This document shows positions 13,335 through 20,356 of a DNA stretch of 20,356 nt, piece after piece (within the stretch, counting starts at the first letter, position 1; each line of letters starts with the position of its first letter). The notes below the pieces were generated by a model. The model was not told the DNA's origin. It did no database searches and worked only from the letters and a program-made list of their open reading frames with translations. Origin of the DNA: Steroidobacteraceae bacterium (GTDB lineage: Bacteria; Pseudomonadota; Gammaproteobacteria; Steroidobacterales; Steroidobacteraceae); assembly GCA_013044085.1 (NCBI GenBank), contig JABEVI010000225.1:1-20356 (forward strand), given 5' to 3'. The position numbers and the translations under genes are program-made.

Positions 13335-13973
13335 ATGTCGAGTGACCACTCCTTGCTGGCGGGGCTGCTCGCCGATGCGCGAGTCTGGAAGCTCAAGGGC
13401 GCTTCGGCTGCGCCGCCACGCCCGGTCTGGCCGACCGGGCGGCCGGCGCTGGACGCCCACTTGCCGGGTGGCGGTTGGCCGACCGCCACCCTGGTCGAGG
13501 TGCTGATCGCCGATCATGGTCTCGGCGAGGTACAACTGTTCCTGCCCGCGCTCATTGCCAGCCAGCGCGAAGCGCTCGGCCAGACGCCCTGGTTGGTCTG
13601 GATCGCACCGCCTCACGAACCGTATGCGCCGGCGCTCGCGCAACAGGGAGTCGATCTGCGGCGTTTTCTGGTCGTGCGCCCGGCATCGGCGATCGAGGCC
13701 TTGTGGGCCGCCGAACAGGCGCTGAGTTCAGGCGCCTGTGCCGCCGTTTTTCTGTGGCTGAAGGGTGGCGATGAGCGCTGGCTGCGGCGTCTGAAACTTG
13801 CCGCCGAAGAGGGCGGTGCGCTCGGCGTGCTGGTGCGTCCCGACCGCCATCGCTTCGAGTCCTCGCCGGCGAGTTTGCGTTTCTCGATGAGCCGCGAGGA
13901 CGGCACCCTGCGTGTGGAACTGCTCAAGGTTCGCGGCGGCCGCCCAGGGTCCATCGACCTCGATCTGCGATGA
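13335..13973 (+). CDS. imuA: Translesion synthesis-associated protein ImuA
   Basis: ImuA is a RecA/SulA-like protein of the ImuA-ImuB-DnaE2 mutasome, which performs error-prone lesion bypass. The product is 212 residues. 'VWPTGRPALDAHLPGGGWPTATLVEVL' aligns with the ImuA/RecA-fold N-terminal part, with a degenerate P-loop (P-G-G-G-W-P-T). 'CAAVFLWL' occupies a Walker-B-like strand and 'LRVELLKVRGG' ends the core. The start is ATG 13335 with GAAGAGGA upstream, six nt after lexA. Its stop overlaps the imuB start in an ATGA. ATP hydrolysis cannot be assumed from the weak P-loop. Confidence 0.9.
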   Translation: MSSDHSLLAGLLADARVWKLKGASAAPPRPVWPTGRPALDAHLPGGGWPTATLVEVLIADHGLGEVQLFLPALIASQREALGQTPWLVWIAPPHEPYAPALAQQGVDLRRFLVVRPASAIEALWAAEQALSSGACAAVFLWLKGGDERWLRRLKLAAEEGGALGVLVRPDRHRFESSPASLRFSMSREDGTLRVELLKVRGGRPGSIDLDLR

Positions 13974-15295
13974 GCGAGCGCGCGATGCCGGTGTATGCGC
14001 GAAGCCGGCCGCTTTGGTATGCCGCCGTCTTTTCGCCACTGCCCGCCACCGGCTCCTCGCCCGAACCCTTGCACCGCCTGGCGATGCGGGCCCAGCGTTT
14101 CACCTCGTTCGTGAGCCTCGAGCCGCCCGGGGCTTTGGTGCTCGAGATTCGCGGCAGCCTGCGGCTGTTCGGCCCGCTCGAATCCTTGAAGAACCGCATC
14201 GACGCGGATTGGGAGGAAATCGGTGTGCGCGCCCGGAGCGCCGTCGCGCCCTCGGCGCCCGCGGCGCTCTGGCTCGCCCGTGCCGGCGAGCAGGCCTTGA
14301 TCGAGGATCCGGCGGCGCTCGCCGCTGCTCTTTCGCACCTGCCGATCGGGTGCGGTGCGTGGGATGCGAAGCGGCTCGAGCGGCTGCGCGCGATCGGGGT
14401 TGTGTGCCTCGGCGATCTCTTGCGCCTGCCGCGCGCCGGCCTCGCGCGGCGATTCGGGGCCGACTTCATCGATGAACTCGATGCGCTGTGCGCGCGCGGA
14501 CCGGCGCCGCGCCGGGCCTTCGTGGCGCCTGAGCTGTTCCATGAGCGCTGCGAGTTCGAGGTCGAGATCGATCGGACCGCGATGCTCTCGGTGGCGCTCG
14601 GGCCCATGATCGAGCGTTGCGCCCGCTTCCTGCGGGAGCGCCAGGCGGGCGTGCGGCGCCTGCGCCTGCGTCTCTCGCATCGGGCCGCGCCGGCGACGCG
14701 TCTGACCCTGGGTTTTGCGGGTGTGACCGGCGATGCACGGCGTTTCGACGGGGTGCTCGCGGAACATCTCTCCCGGCTCACGCTCCCGGCGCCGGTGCGC
14801 TCTGCGCTGTTGGCCTCCGGGCCTCTCGAGCGCCTGTCGGCCGCGACCCTCGATGCGTTCGGGGCGGCGGCCGGGCGTGATGCGGCCGGTGCTCATGCGG
14901 GCGCCTTGCAACTGATCGAGCGTCTGCGCGCCCGGCTCGGTGAGAAAGCGGTCTACGGCGTGTCGGCGGTTGCCGAGCATCGACCCGAAGCCGCATCGCG
15001 GCGCGTACACGCGCTGCGACTCGTTGCCGCACCGGCGGCCGACGGCCTCCTCGTCGGGGAGGATGTGCCGCGACCCGTCTGGTTGCTGCAAGAGCCGGTG
15101 TTGCTGGCACCGCGCGCCGCGCCGGCCGGCGATTGGCGCGTCGAACAGGGCCCGGAACGCATCGAGAGCGGCTGGTGGGACGATGCGGGGATCGCGCGTG
15201 ACTATTACGTGGCGCGCCATGCGCACGGCGCGCGCCTGTGGGTCTTTCAGGAGCGGCGCAGCGGGGGCTGGTACCTGCACGGCGTTTTCGCCTGA
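13970..15295 (+). CDS. imuB: Catalytically inactive Y-family polymerase-like protein ImuB
   Basis: ImuB is the Y-family-like hub of the mutasome. It normally lacks polymerase acidic residues and links DnaE2 to ImuA and the beta clamp. The product is 441 residues. 'RFTSFVSLEPPGALVLEIRG' (43-62) and 'GSLRLFGPL' (62-70) occupy the place of the Y-family S-x-D-E motif, but without the acidic pair. A helix-hairpin-helix region with 'LERLRAIGVVCLGDLLRLPRAGLARRFG' (136-163) and a C-terminal region with 'RPVWLLQEPVLL' and 'SGGWYLHGVFA' are typical. Only about 48 residues precede the S-L-E-P-P motif, fewer than in the ImuB proteins I recall, so part of the N-terminal palm is missing. I see no clear QL-x-LF clamp motif. 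The 4-nt ATGA overlap with imuA implies translational coupling. Confidence 0.88.
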   Translation: MSERAMPVYARSRPLWYAAVFSPLPATGSSPEPLHRLAMRAQRFTSFVSLEPPGALVLEIRGSLRLFGPLESLKNRIDADWEEIGVRARSAVAPSAPAALWLARAGEQALIEDPAALAAALSHLPIGCGAWDAKRLERLRAIGVVCLGDLLRLPRAGLARRFGADFIDELDALCARGPAPRRAFVAPELFHERCEFEVEIDRTAMLSVALGPMIERCARFLRERQAGVRRLRLRLSHRAAPATRLTLGFAGVTGDARRFDGVLAEHLSRLTLPAPVRSALLASGPLERLSAATLDAFGAAAGRDAAGAHAGALQLIERLRARLGEKAVYGVSAVAEHRPEAASRRVHALRLVAAPAADGLLVGEDVPRPVWLLQEPVLLAPRAAPAGDWRVEQGPERIESGWWDDAGIARDYYVARHAHGARLWVFQERRSGGWYLHGVFA

Positions 15296-15311
15296 ACCGA
15301 GCGATGCGCCG

Positions 15312-18300
15312 ATGTACGCCGAACTGCATGCCCTGAGCCATTACTCGTTCCTGCGCGGCGCCTCGAGCCCGGAAGAACTCATCGCCCAGGCGAGACACCT
15401 TGGTTATCGCGCGCTCGCGCTGACCGATGAGTGTTCTCTGGCCGGTGTCGTGCGCGCGCATCTGGCGGCCAGGGAGCATGGGCTTGCGCTCATCGTCGGT
15501 GCCGAGTTGCGTTGCGCCTGCGGCCTGAGGCTCGTCGCGCTCGCGCGCACGCGCCGCGGTTACGGCGCGCTTTCCCGCCTGATCAGCCTCGGCCGGCGCG
15601 CCGGCGCGAAGGGCGAGTACTCGCTCGCGCGCGCACAACTTGCCGACGGACTCGAGGATTGTCTGCTCATCTGGCTTCCGGCCACCGGCCCGGACGCGAC
15701 GCGGTGGCGCGAGGAATTGCTCTGGTTGCGTGAGCGCTTCGCGGCGCGTCTGTGGATCGGTGTCGAACTCCTCACGAGCGGCACCGATGCCCGCCGCCTG
15801 GCCGAACTCGAGGCCTTGGGCGGCGAACTTCAGGTGCCGCGGGTTGCCGCCGGCGACGTGCACATGCACCGCCGTGGCCGCCGCGCGCTGCAGGACGTGC
15901 TGACCGCGATCCGCCTGAACACGCCGCTCGCCGCGGCCGGATTCGCGCTGTTCTCGAATGGCGAACGGCATCTGCGCCCGTTGCGGCGGCTGCGCGAACT
16001 GTACCCCGCGCCGCTGCTCGCGGCGACGCTCGAAATAGCCGAGCGTTGCCGCTTCGATCTCGGCGAACTGCGCTATGAGTACCCGCAGGAGATCGTGCCC
16101 GCGGGCCAGACACCGGCGAGTCATCTGCGTGCGCTCACCGAGGAAGGCGCGCGGCCGCGCTGGCCCGGCGGTCTGCCGCCGCCGGTGCGCGCGATGCTCG
16201 AACATGAGCTCGCGCTGATCGCCGAGCTGCGTTACGAGCCGTTCTTTCTGACCGTGCACGATCTGGTGCGCTTCGCACGCTCGCGCGGCATTCTCTGCCA
16301 GGGACGCGGATCGGCCGCGAACTCCGCGGTTTGTTATTGCCTGGGGATCACCGAGGTCGACCCGTCGCGGATGTCGATGTTGTTCGAGCGTTTCATCTCC
16401 CGGGAGCGGCACGAACCGCCGGACATCGACGTGGATTTCGAGCACGAGCGGCGCGAGGAGGTGATCCAGTATCTGTACCGCAAATATGGCCGCGAGCGCG
16501 CGGCGCTCACGGCGACCGTGATCTGCTATCGCCCGCGCAGCGCCTTGCGCGACGTCGGCAAGGCGCTCGGGGTGGATGCGCGGCGGCTCGAGCGGCTCGC
16601 GCGCAGCGTGCAGTGGTGGGACGGGCGCAGCATCGATCCGGAGCGGCTGCGCGCGGCCGGCCTCGATCCGGATGAGGCGCGCACGCGGCGCCTCGTCGCC
16701 CTCGTCGGCCAGATCCTCGGCTTGCCGAGGCATCTGTCGCAGCACGTCGGCGGCTTCGTGATCGCGCGCGGCCGGCTCGATGAACTGGTGCCGATCGAGA
16801 ACGCCGCTATGCCGGAGCGGACCGTGATCCAGTGGGACAAGGACGACCTGGACGCACTCGGCCTGATCAAGGTCGACGTGCTCGGGCTCGGCATGCTCTC
16901 GGCGATCCGCCGCGCCTTCGCGCTCGTCAACGGCTTTGGCGGTGCGGCGCGGCGCGTGGGCGCACTCTCGATCGCCAACGTGCCACCCGAGGATCCGGCC
17001 GTTTACGAGATGATCTGCCGCGCTGATACGTGCGGTGTGTTTCAGATCGAATCACGCGCCCAGATGGCGATGCTGCCGCGGCTGCGGCCGCGCGATTTCT
17101 ACGATCTGGTGATCGAGATCGCCATTGTGCGGCCCGGCCCCATCCAGGGGCAGATGGTGCATCCGTACCTGCGGCGCCGCCGCGGCGAGGAGCCGGTCAG
17201 CTACCCGAGTCCCGCGGTCGAGGCGGTGCTGAAGCGCACGCTCGGCGTGCCGATCTTCCAGGAACAGGTCATGCAGCTCGCGATCGTCGCCGCCGGCTTT
17301 ACGCCCGGCGAGGCGGATCGTTTGCGCCGGGCGATGGCGGCCTGGCGGCGCAAGGGCGGCCTCGAGCCGTTCGAGCGCCGCCTGATCGGCGGCATGCGCG
17401 AGCGTGGCTATTCGGAGGCGTTCGCGCGGCAGATCTTCGAGCAAATCAAGGGCTTCGGCGAATACGGCTTTCCGGAATCGCACTCGGCAAGCTTCGCGTT
17501 GCTCGTCTATACCTCCGCCTGGCTCAAGTGCCACGAGCCGGCGGCTTTTTGCGCCGCACTTCTCAACAGCCAGCCGATGGGTTTCTATGCCCCCGCGCAG
17601 CTCGTGCGCGACGTGCGTGCCCATGGGGTCGAGGTGCGCCCCGTCGAAGCCTGCACGAGCGACTGGGACTGTGTGCTCGAGGCGCGTGCCGACGGCCGGC
17701 CGGCGTTGCGCCTGGGATTGCGGCTGGTCAAGCATTTGAGCCGCGGCGCCGCGGTGCGGCTGCTAACGGCGCGTGCCGCGCACCCGTTCACCGGGGTTGC
17801 CGATCTGGCCGAGCGGGCGGCGCTCGATCGAGGGGATCTGGAGGCGCTCGCGACCGCCGATGCGCTCGCCTGCCTCGGCGGGCACCGCCACCGTGCCGCC
17901 TGGGAGGTCGGCGGCGTCGAGCGATCGCTGCCGCTGCTGCCCGCGGAGGCTGCCGGTGCCGAGGCTGCGCCGGGGTTGCGCGCGCCGTGCGAGGGCAGCG
18001 AGATCATCGCCGATTATGCGAGCCTTGGGCTCACGCTGCGTAGGCATCCGCTCGCGTTGTTGCGCTCCCGTCTTACCGCGCGCGGCCTCACCCCGGCCGG
18101 GGCCTTGTGGGATCTGCCGGACGGCGAGCCGGTGCGCGCGGCGGGCCTCGTGATCACGCGCCAGCGGCCGGGCAGCGCCGGCGGTGTGGTCTTCGTTACG
18201 CTGGAAGACGAGAGCGGCCACGTGAACCTCATCGTCTGGGAGCGGGTGGCGGTCGCGTATCGCGCGGCGCTCCTCGAGTCGCGGCTTCTCGAGGTGCGCG

Positions 18301-18407
18301 GCCGGGTGCAGCGGCAGACCGACGTGCTGCACCTCGTCGCCACCACGCTGTGCGACCTGTCGGCGCTGCTCGGCGAACTTAAGGTCGCCTCGCGGGATTT
18401 CCACTGA
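15312..18407 (+). CDS. dnaE2: Error-prone DNA polymerase DnaE2 (ImuC)
   Basis: C-family polymerase of the SOS mutasome, 1031 residues (family about 1020-1080). I place the start at ATG 15312, giving 'MYAELHALSHYSFLRGASSPEEL', the standard N-terminus of the PHP domain; the open frame to 14940 lies within imuB. The polymerase domain keeps all three catalytic acids: D371 and D373 in 'PDIDVDF' and D522 in 'IKVDVLGLG'. Also visible are 'GRGSAANSAVCYCLGI', 'SQHVGGFVIA', 'ESHSASFALLVYTSAWLK' and an OB fold near the C-terminus ('VVFVTLEDESGHVNLIVW'). It follows imuB by 16 nt with a weak ribosome-binding site. Unlike replicative DnaE1, DnaE2 is dispensable and mutagenic. Confidence 0.97.
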   Translation: MYAELHALSHYSFLRGASSPEELIAQARHLGYRALALTDECSLAGVVRAHLAAREHGLALIVGAELRCACGLRLVALARTRRGYGALSRLISLGRRAGAKGEYSLARAQLADGLEDCLLIWLPATGPDATRWREELLWLRERFAARLWIGVELLTSGTDARRLAELEALGGELQVPRVAAGDVHMHRRGRRALQDVLTAIRLNTPLAAAGFALFSNGERHLRPLRRLRELYPAPLLAATLEIAERCRFDLGELRYEYPQEIVPAGQTPASHLRALTEEGARPRWPGGLPPPVRAMLEHELALIAELRYEPFFLTVHDLVRFARSRGILCQGRGSAANSAVCYCLGITEVDPSRMSMLFERFISRERHEPPDIDVDFEHERREEVIQYLYRKYGRERAALTATVICYRPRSALRDVGKALGVDARRLERLARSVQWWDGRSIDPERLRAAGLDPDEARTRRLVALVGQILGLPRHLSQHVGGFVIARGRLDELVPIENAAMPERTVIQWDKDDLDALGLIKVDVLGLGMLSAIRRAFALVNGFGGAARRVGALSIANVPPEDPAVYEMICRADTCGVFQIESRAQMAMLPRLRPRDFYDLVIEIAIVRPGPIQGQMVHPYLRRRRGEEPVSYPSPAVEAVLKRTLGVPIFQEQVMQLAIVAAGFTPGEADRLRRAMAAWRRKGGLEPFERRLIGGMRERGYSEAFARQIFEQIKGFGEYGFPESHSASFALLVYTSAWLKCHEPAAFCAALLNSQPMGFYAPAQLVRDVRAHGVEVRPVEACTSDWDCVLEARADGRPALRLGLRLVKHLSRGAAVRLLTARAAHPFTGVADLAERAALDRGDLEALATADALACLGGHRHRAAWEVGGVERSLPLLPAEAAGAEAAPGLRAPCEGSEIIADYASLGLTLRRHPLALLRSRLTARGLTPAGALWDLPDGEPVRAAGLVITRQRPGSAGGVVFVTLEDESGHVNLIVWERVAVAYRAALLESRLLEVRGRVQRQTDVLHLVATTLCDLSALLGELKVASRDFH

Positions 18408-18440
18408 AGTGGCGCGGCCGCGGCCGGCCCGTCTCGTCCC

Positions 18441-19847
18441 TCAGTGCTCGATCTGTTCGAGGCTCATGCCCTTGGTGCGCGGCCCGAAGATGCCGATGAC
18501 CGCGATCGCGATCAGCATCGCCCCGGCGATGAACGCCGCGACCGCCGGCACGCCGCCGGTGTGCAGGAAATAGCCCACCGCAAGGCCGCCAAACGCCGCC
18601 GCGAGCCGGCTCCAGGAATAGACGAAGCCGACCGCGCGCGCGCGGATCTCGGTCGGGAACAGCTCGGCCTGATAGTTGTGATACGCATAGGACATGATAT
18701 TGGCGGCGAGCGTGAAGGCGACCCCCACCGCGATCAGCGCCGAGGCATTCGACAGGCGGGCGAACACCGGCATCGCGGCGCCCATCACCACCAGCGCGCC
18801 GATGATCTGGGTGCGCCGCTCGATGCGGTCGGCGAACAGGGCGCCGAGCGCCGGACCGACGGGCTGGGCGATCGCGATGATGAACGAGTACTCGAGGCTG
18901 TGGGTGATCGTGATGCCGCGTGCGATCAGCAGCGCCGGCACCCAGGCGTTGAAGCCGTAGAAGCCGATCACCTGCGCGGCGTTGAACACCGACAGCATGA
19001 TCGTGCGCGCGCGATGTCGCCGGTCGAACAGGCGGGCGGCCGGGCGCCCTTCATCCTTGGGTTCGAGGCGCGCAATCACGGGCGGCGGAAGTGTCGTGCC
19101 CTGTTCGGCGGCCACGCGACTCTCGAGCGCCGCGACGATCCCTTCGGCCTCGGCGAACCGGCCCCGGCCTGCGAGCCAGCGCGGACTCTCGGGCAGCGCC
19201 GCGGCGAGGAACCAGACGAGAATGGCGCCGATCGATCCGATCAGCACGACGATGCGCCAGCCGTCGAGTCCCCAGACCTCGCGCGGTACGAGCAGCCAGG
19301 CGAACAGAGCGACCAGCGGCACCACCGCGAAGCTGATGACCTGATCGAGCGAAAAGGCGCGGCCGCGGATCGCCGCCGGGACGAACTCGGAGATGTAGGC
19401 GTCGATCGTCACCAGCTGCACGCCGAAGCCGATGCCGGCGATGAACCGCCACACGTCCAGCATCTCGCCGCTGCGCTGAAAGGCCATGATCACCGTGCAG
19501 GCGACGTACCAGAGCAAGGCGCCGGTGAAGGCGCGCTTGCGGCCAAGGCGGTCCGCCGCCGCGCCGAGGAATACCACCCCGAACCACAGCCCGGCGAAGG
19601 TGGCGAAGACGAAGGTGCCGAAGCCGGCGACGCCGATCGACCCCAGCGCGCCGAAGATTCCCAGGCTCTGCGGTGTGAACAGGCCACTGTGGATCATGCC
19701 GGGGGCGACGTAGGCGGTGAAGAACAGATCGTAATATTCGAAGACCCCGCCGGCCGAGATCAGCATCACGATCACCCAGATGGCGCGCGAGGAGGGCAGA
19801 CGGTCGAGTCTGGCGGCCACCGCGGCGGCGCGTTCTGCGTTCATCAT
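18441..19847 (-). CDS. MFS transporter, sugar-porter-like / metabolite:proton symporter type
   Basis: A 468-residue inner-membrane transporter with twelve predicted hydrophobic segments split by a central cytoplasmic loop (about residues 220-280). The MFS loop 2-3 motif appears as 'GAAADRLGRKR' (95-105), and the sugar-porter signature 'PESPRWL' at 219-225 starts the central loop. 'FEYYDLFFTAYVAP' (36-49) lies in the first membrane helix, where the aromatic and aspartate residues are common in organic acid and metabolite symporters. The substrate cannot be read from sequence. ATG 19847 has AAGGA about ten bases upstream; a second ATG lies at 19844. The gene converges with dnaE2 across 33 nt and follows a small unknown gene on the same strand, so it gives no metabolic context. 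Confidence 0.88.
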   Translation of the reverse strand: MMNAERAAAVAARLDRLPSSRAIWVIVMLISAGGVFEYYDLFFTAYVAPGMIHSGLFTPQSLGIFGALGSIGVAGFGTFVFATFAGLWFGVVFLGAAADRLGRKRAFTGALLWYVACTVIMAFQRSGEMLDVWRFIAGIGFGVQLVTIDAYISEFVPAAIRGRAFSLDQVISFAVVPLVALFAWLLVPREVWGLDGWRIVVLIGSIGAILVWFLAAALPESPRWLAGRGRFAEAEGIVAALESRVAAEQGTTLPPPVIARLEPKDEGRPAARLFDRRHRARTIMLSVFNAAQVIGFYGFNAWVPALLIARGITITHSLEYSFIIAIAQPVGPALGALFADRIERRTQIIGALVVMGAAMPVFARLSNASALIAVGVAFTLAANIMSYAYHNYQAELFPTEIRARAVGFVYSWSRLAAAFGGLAVGYFLHTGGVPAVAAFIAGAMLIAIAVIGIFGPRTKGMSLEQIEH

Positions 19848-19899
19848 GATCTTCGATCCTTCGCTGTGGATGGCGGTGCTTGTATACGCCGGCGGGCGT

Positions 19900-20175
19900 T
19901 CATCCGCGGGGCTTTTTCTTCTTCTTCGGCGTCTTCGGCTCCCCGCCGTCGCCGCCGACTTCGTAATCCTCGAAGTCGCTCAGCAGCTCCGCGGTGCGCC
20001 GCTCCTCCATCAGGCGCTCCAGGCGGCGCCAGGCCGGCTCGGCGCCCTTCGGTGCGCGACGGCGCAGCGACTCGACGTCACGCATGATGTGATCGACGTC
20101 GACCTCGTCGGCGCCGGCCGCGGGTTCCTCGGCGTCCTCTTCCTCGAACTCGTCGGATTCGGGCTTTTCGCTCAT
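19900..20175 (-). CDS. Small hypothetical protein with acidic N-terminus and Lys-rich C-terminus
   Basis: A 91-residue protein I do not recognise. The first ~25 residues are strongly acidic ('ESDEFEEEDAEEPAAGADEVD'). The middle is a likely amphipathic helix region ('IMRDVESLRRRAP', 'PAWRRLERLMEERRTAELLSDFEDY'), and the tail is basic ('PKTPKKKKKPRG'). It has no membrane segment or signal peptide, so it is probably cytoplasmic. Its codon and amino-acid use look like a genuine reading frame. It lies 97 nt after the GspF-like gene and 52 nt before the MFS gene on the same strand. The ribosome-binding site is weak. A link to type II secretion is suggested only by position. Confidence 0.7.
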   Translation of the reverse strand: MSEKPESDEFEEEDAEEPAAGADEVDVDHIMRDVESLRRRAPKGAEPAWRRLERLMEERRTAELLSDFEDYEVGGDGGEPKTPKKKKKPRG

Positions 20176-20272
20176 GTGACCGCAGTCTTGGCCTGCTCGG
20201 CCTTCTCGCGCGGTTTTTATCGGAAATCGGCCGGCCGCGCAATAGGCGTGCGCGGTGGCGGGCCGCAGGCGC

Positions 20273-20356
20273 CTACTTGACCAGATCGTTGAGCTGGAAT
20301 ATCGGCAGCAGCAGCGCGATCACGATGAACATCACGATGGCGCCCATGAACACGAC
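20273..20356 (-). CDS. C-terminal end of a GspF-like type II secretion inner-membrane protein
   Basis: The last 27 codons and stop of a gene entering from beyond the window. The peptide ends '...VIALLLPIFQLNDLVK', the final transmembrane helix and tail typical of GspF (type II secretion platform protein); the related PilC is less likely because its tail usually differs. GspF anchors the GspE ATPase to the inner-membrane platform. The next gene downstream is not gspG but a small unknown protein, so either gspF ends its cluster here or this is a paralogue. Confidence 0.65.
   Translation of the reverse strand, partial: VVFMGAIVMFIVIALLLPIFQLNDLVK

Noticed and set aside
14940..15311. N-terminal extension of dnaE2 by 124 codons.
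   Set aside because: It overlaps imuB, and the PHP domain of DnaE2 homologues begins at 'MYAELH', encoded from 15312.
18408..18440. GC-rich inverted repeats (GGCCGCGGCC) between dnaE2 and the MFS gene as a terminator.
   Set aside because: They are short, have no T-run on either strand, and such palindromes are frequent in high-GC DNA.
18444..20087. A 547-codon open frame on the + strand across the MFS gene and the small protein gene.
   Set aside because: Its translation is low complexity (Asp/Arg/Gly/His-rich) and antisense to a transporter with MFS and sugar-porter signatures.
1..20356. Mobile elements, tRNA or rRNA genes and phage genes.
   Set aside because: No transposase or integrase motifs, no flanking direct repeats and no tRNA-like cloverleaf were recognised; the gene order is chromosomal core.

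Overview
The window reads as chromosomal core DNA of a high-GC gammaproteobacterium. Gram-negative markers are lipid A and Kdo genes, an OprI-like outer-membrane lipoprotein and a type II secretion fragment. The order lpxK / Trm112-like / kdsB / LMW phosphatase / rne <-> rluC / maf / yceD / rpmF / plsX / fabH is a mosaic of the Pseudomonas and E. coli arrangements. The lexA-imuA-imuB-dnaE2 cassette and the gene content would suit a lineage near Nevskiales, Xanthomonadales or Steroidobacterales, but I cannot place it to family by eye.

Layout. (1) 1-2567, + strand: end of lpxK, a Trm112-like protein, kdsB, a low-molecular-weight phosphatase and a DUF4184 membrane protein. The genes overlap or nearly abut and look like one operon. 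(2) 2584-5025, - strand: RNase E with a repeat-rich tail. It is separated from divergent rluC by a 425-nt intergenic region holding several stem-loops. (3) 5451-9916: rluC (+), maf/yceF (-), then yceD-rpmF-plsX-fabH (+), which starts from a near-consensus sigma70 promoter giving an almost leaderless yceD mRNA. The block ends at a perfectly palindromic bidirectional terminator. (4) 10041-10358, - strand: an abundant-type Lpp/OprI-like lipoprotein whose mRNA appears to have hairpins at both ends. (5) 10632-12581, - strand: a Tat-exported FAD protein of the spermidine dehydrogenase family. (6) 12705-18407, + strand: the SOS mutagenesis operon lexA-imuA-imuB-dnaE2, behind a promoter overlapped by one strong and one weaker LexA box. 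(7) 18441-20356, - strand: an MFS transporter, a small charged protein of unknown function, and the last 27 codons of a GspF-like protein.

How the genes work together. Region 1 feeds lipopolysaccharide synthesis (lipid A 4'-kinase, CMP-Kdo synthetase). Region 3 couples rRNA modification and ribosomal protein L32 to phospholipid and fatty acid initiation (PlsX, FabH). Region 6 is a self-contained DNA-damage-induced translesion polymerase system under its own repressor.

I found no mobile element, CRISPR array, tRNA or rRNA gene, and no convincing new multi-gene system. The most interesting signals are regulatory or structural: the leaderless yceD start with a two-way -10 element, the stacked palindromes around the lipoprotein gene, the tandem SOS boxes, the shortened ImuB N-terminus, and the DUF4184 gene at the place where Pseudomonas carries murB.
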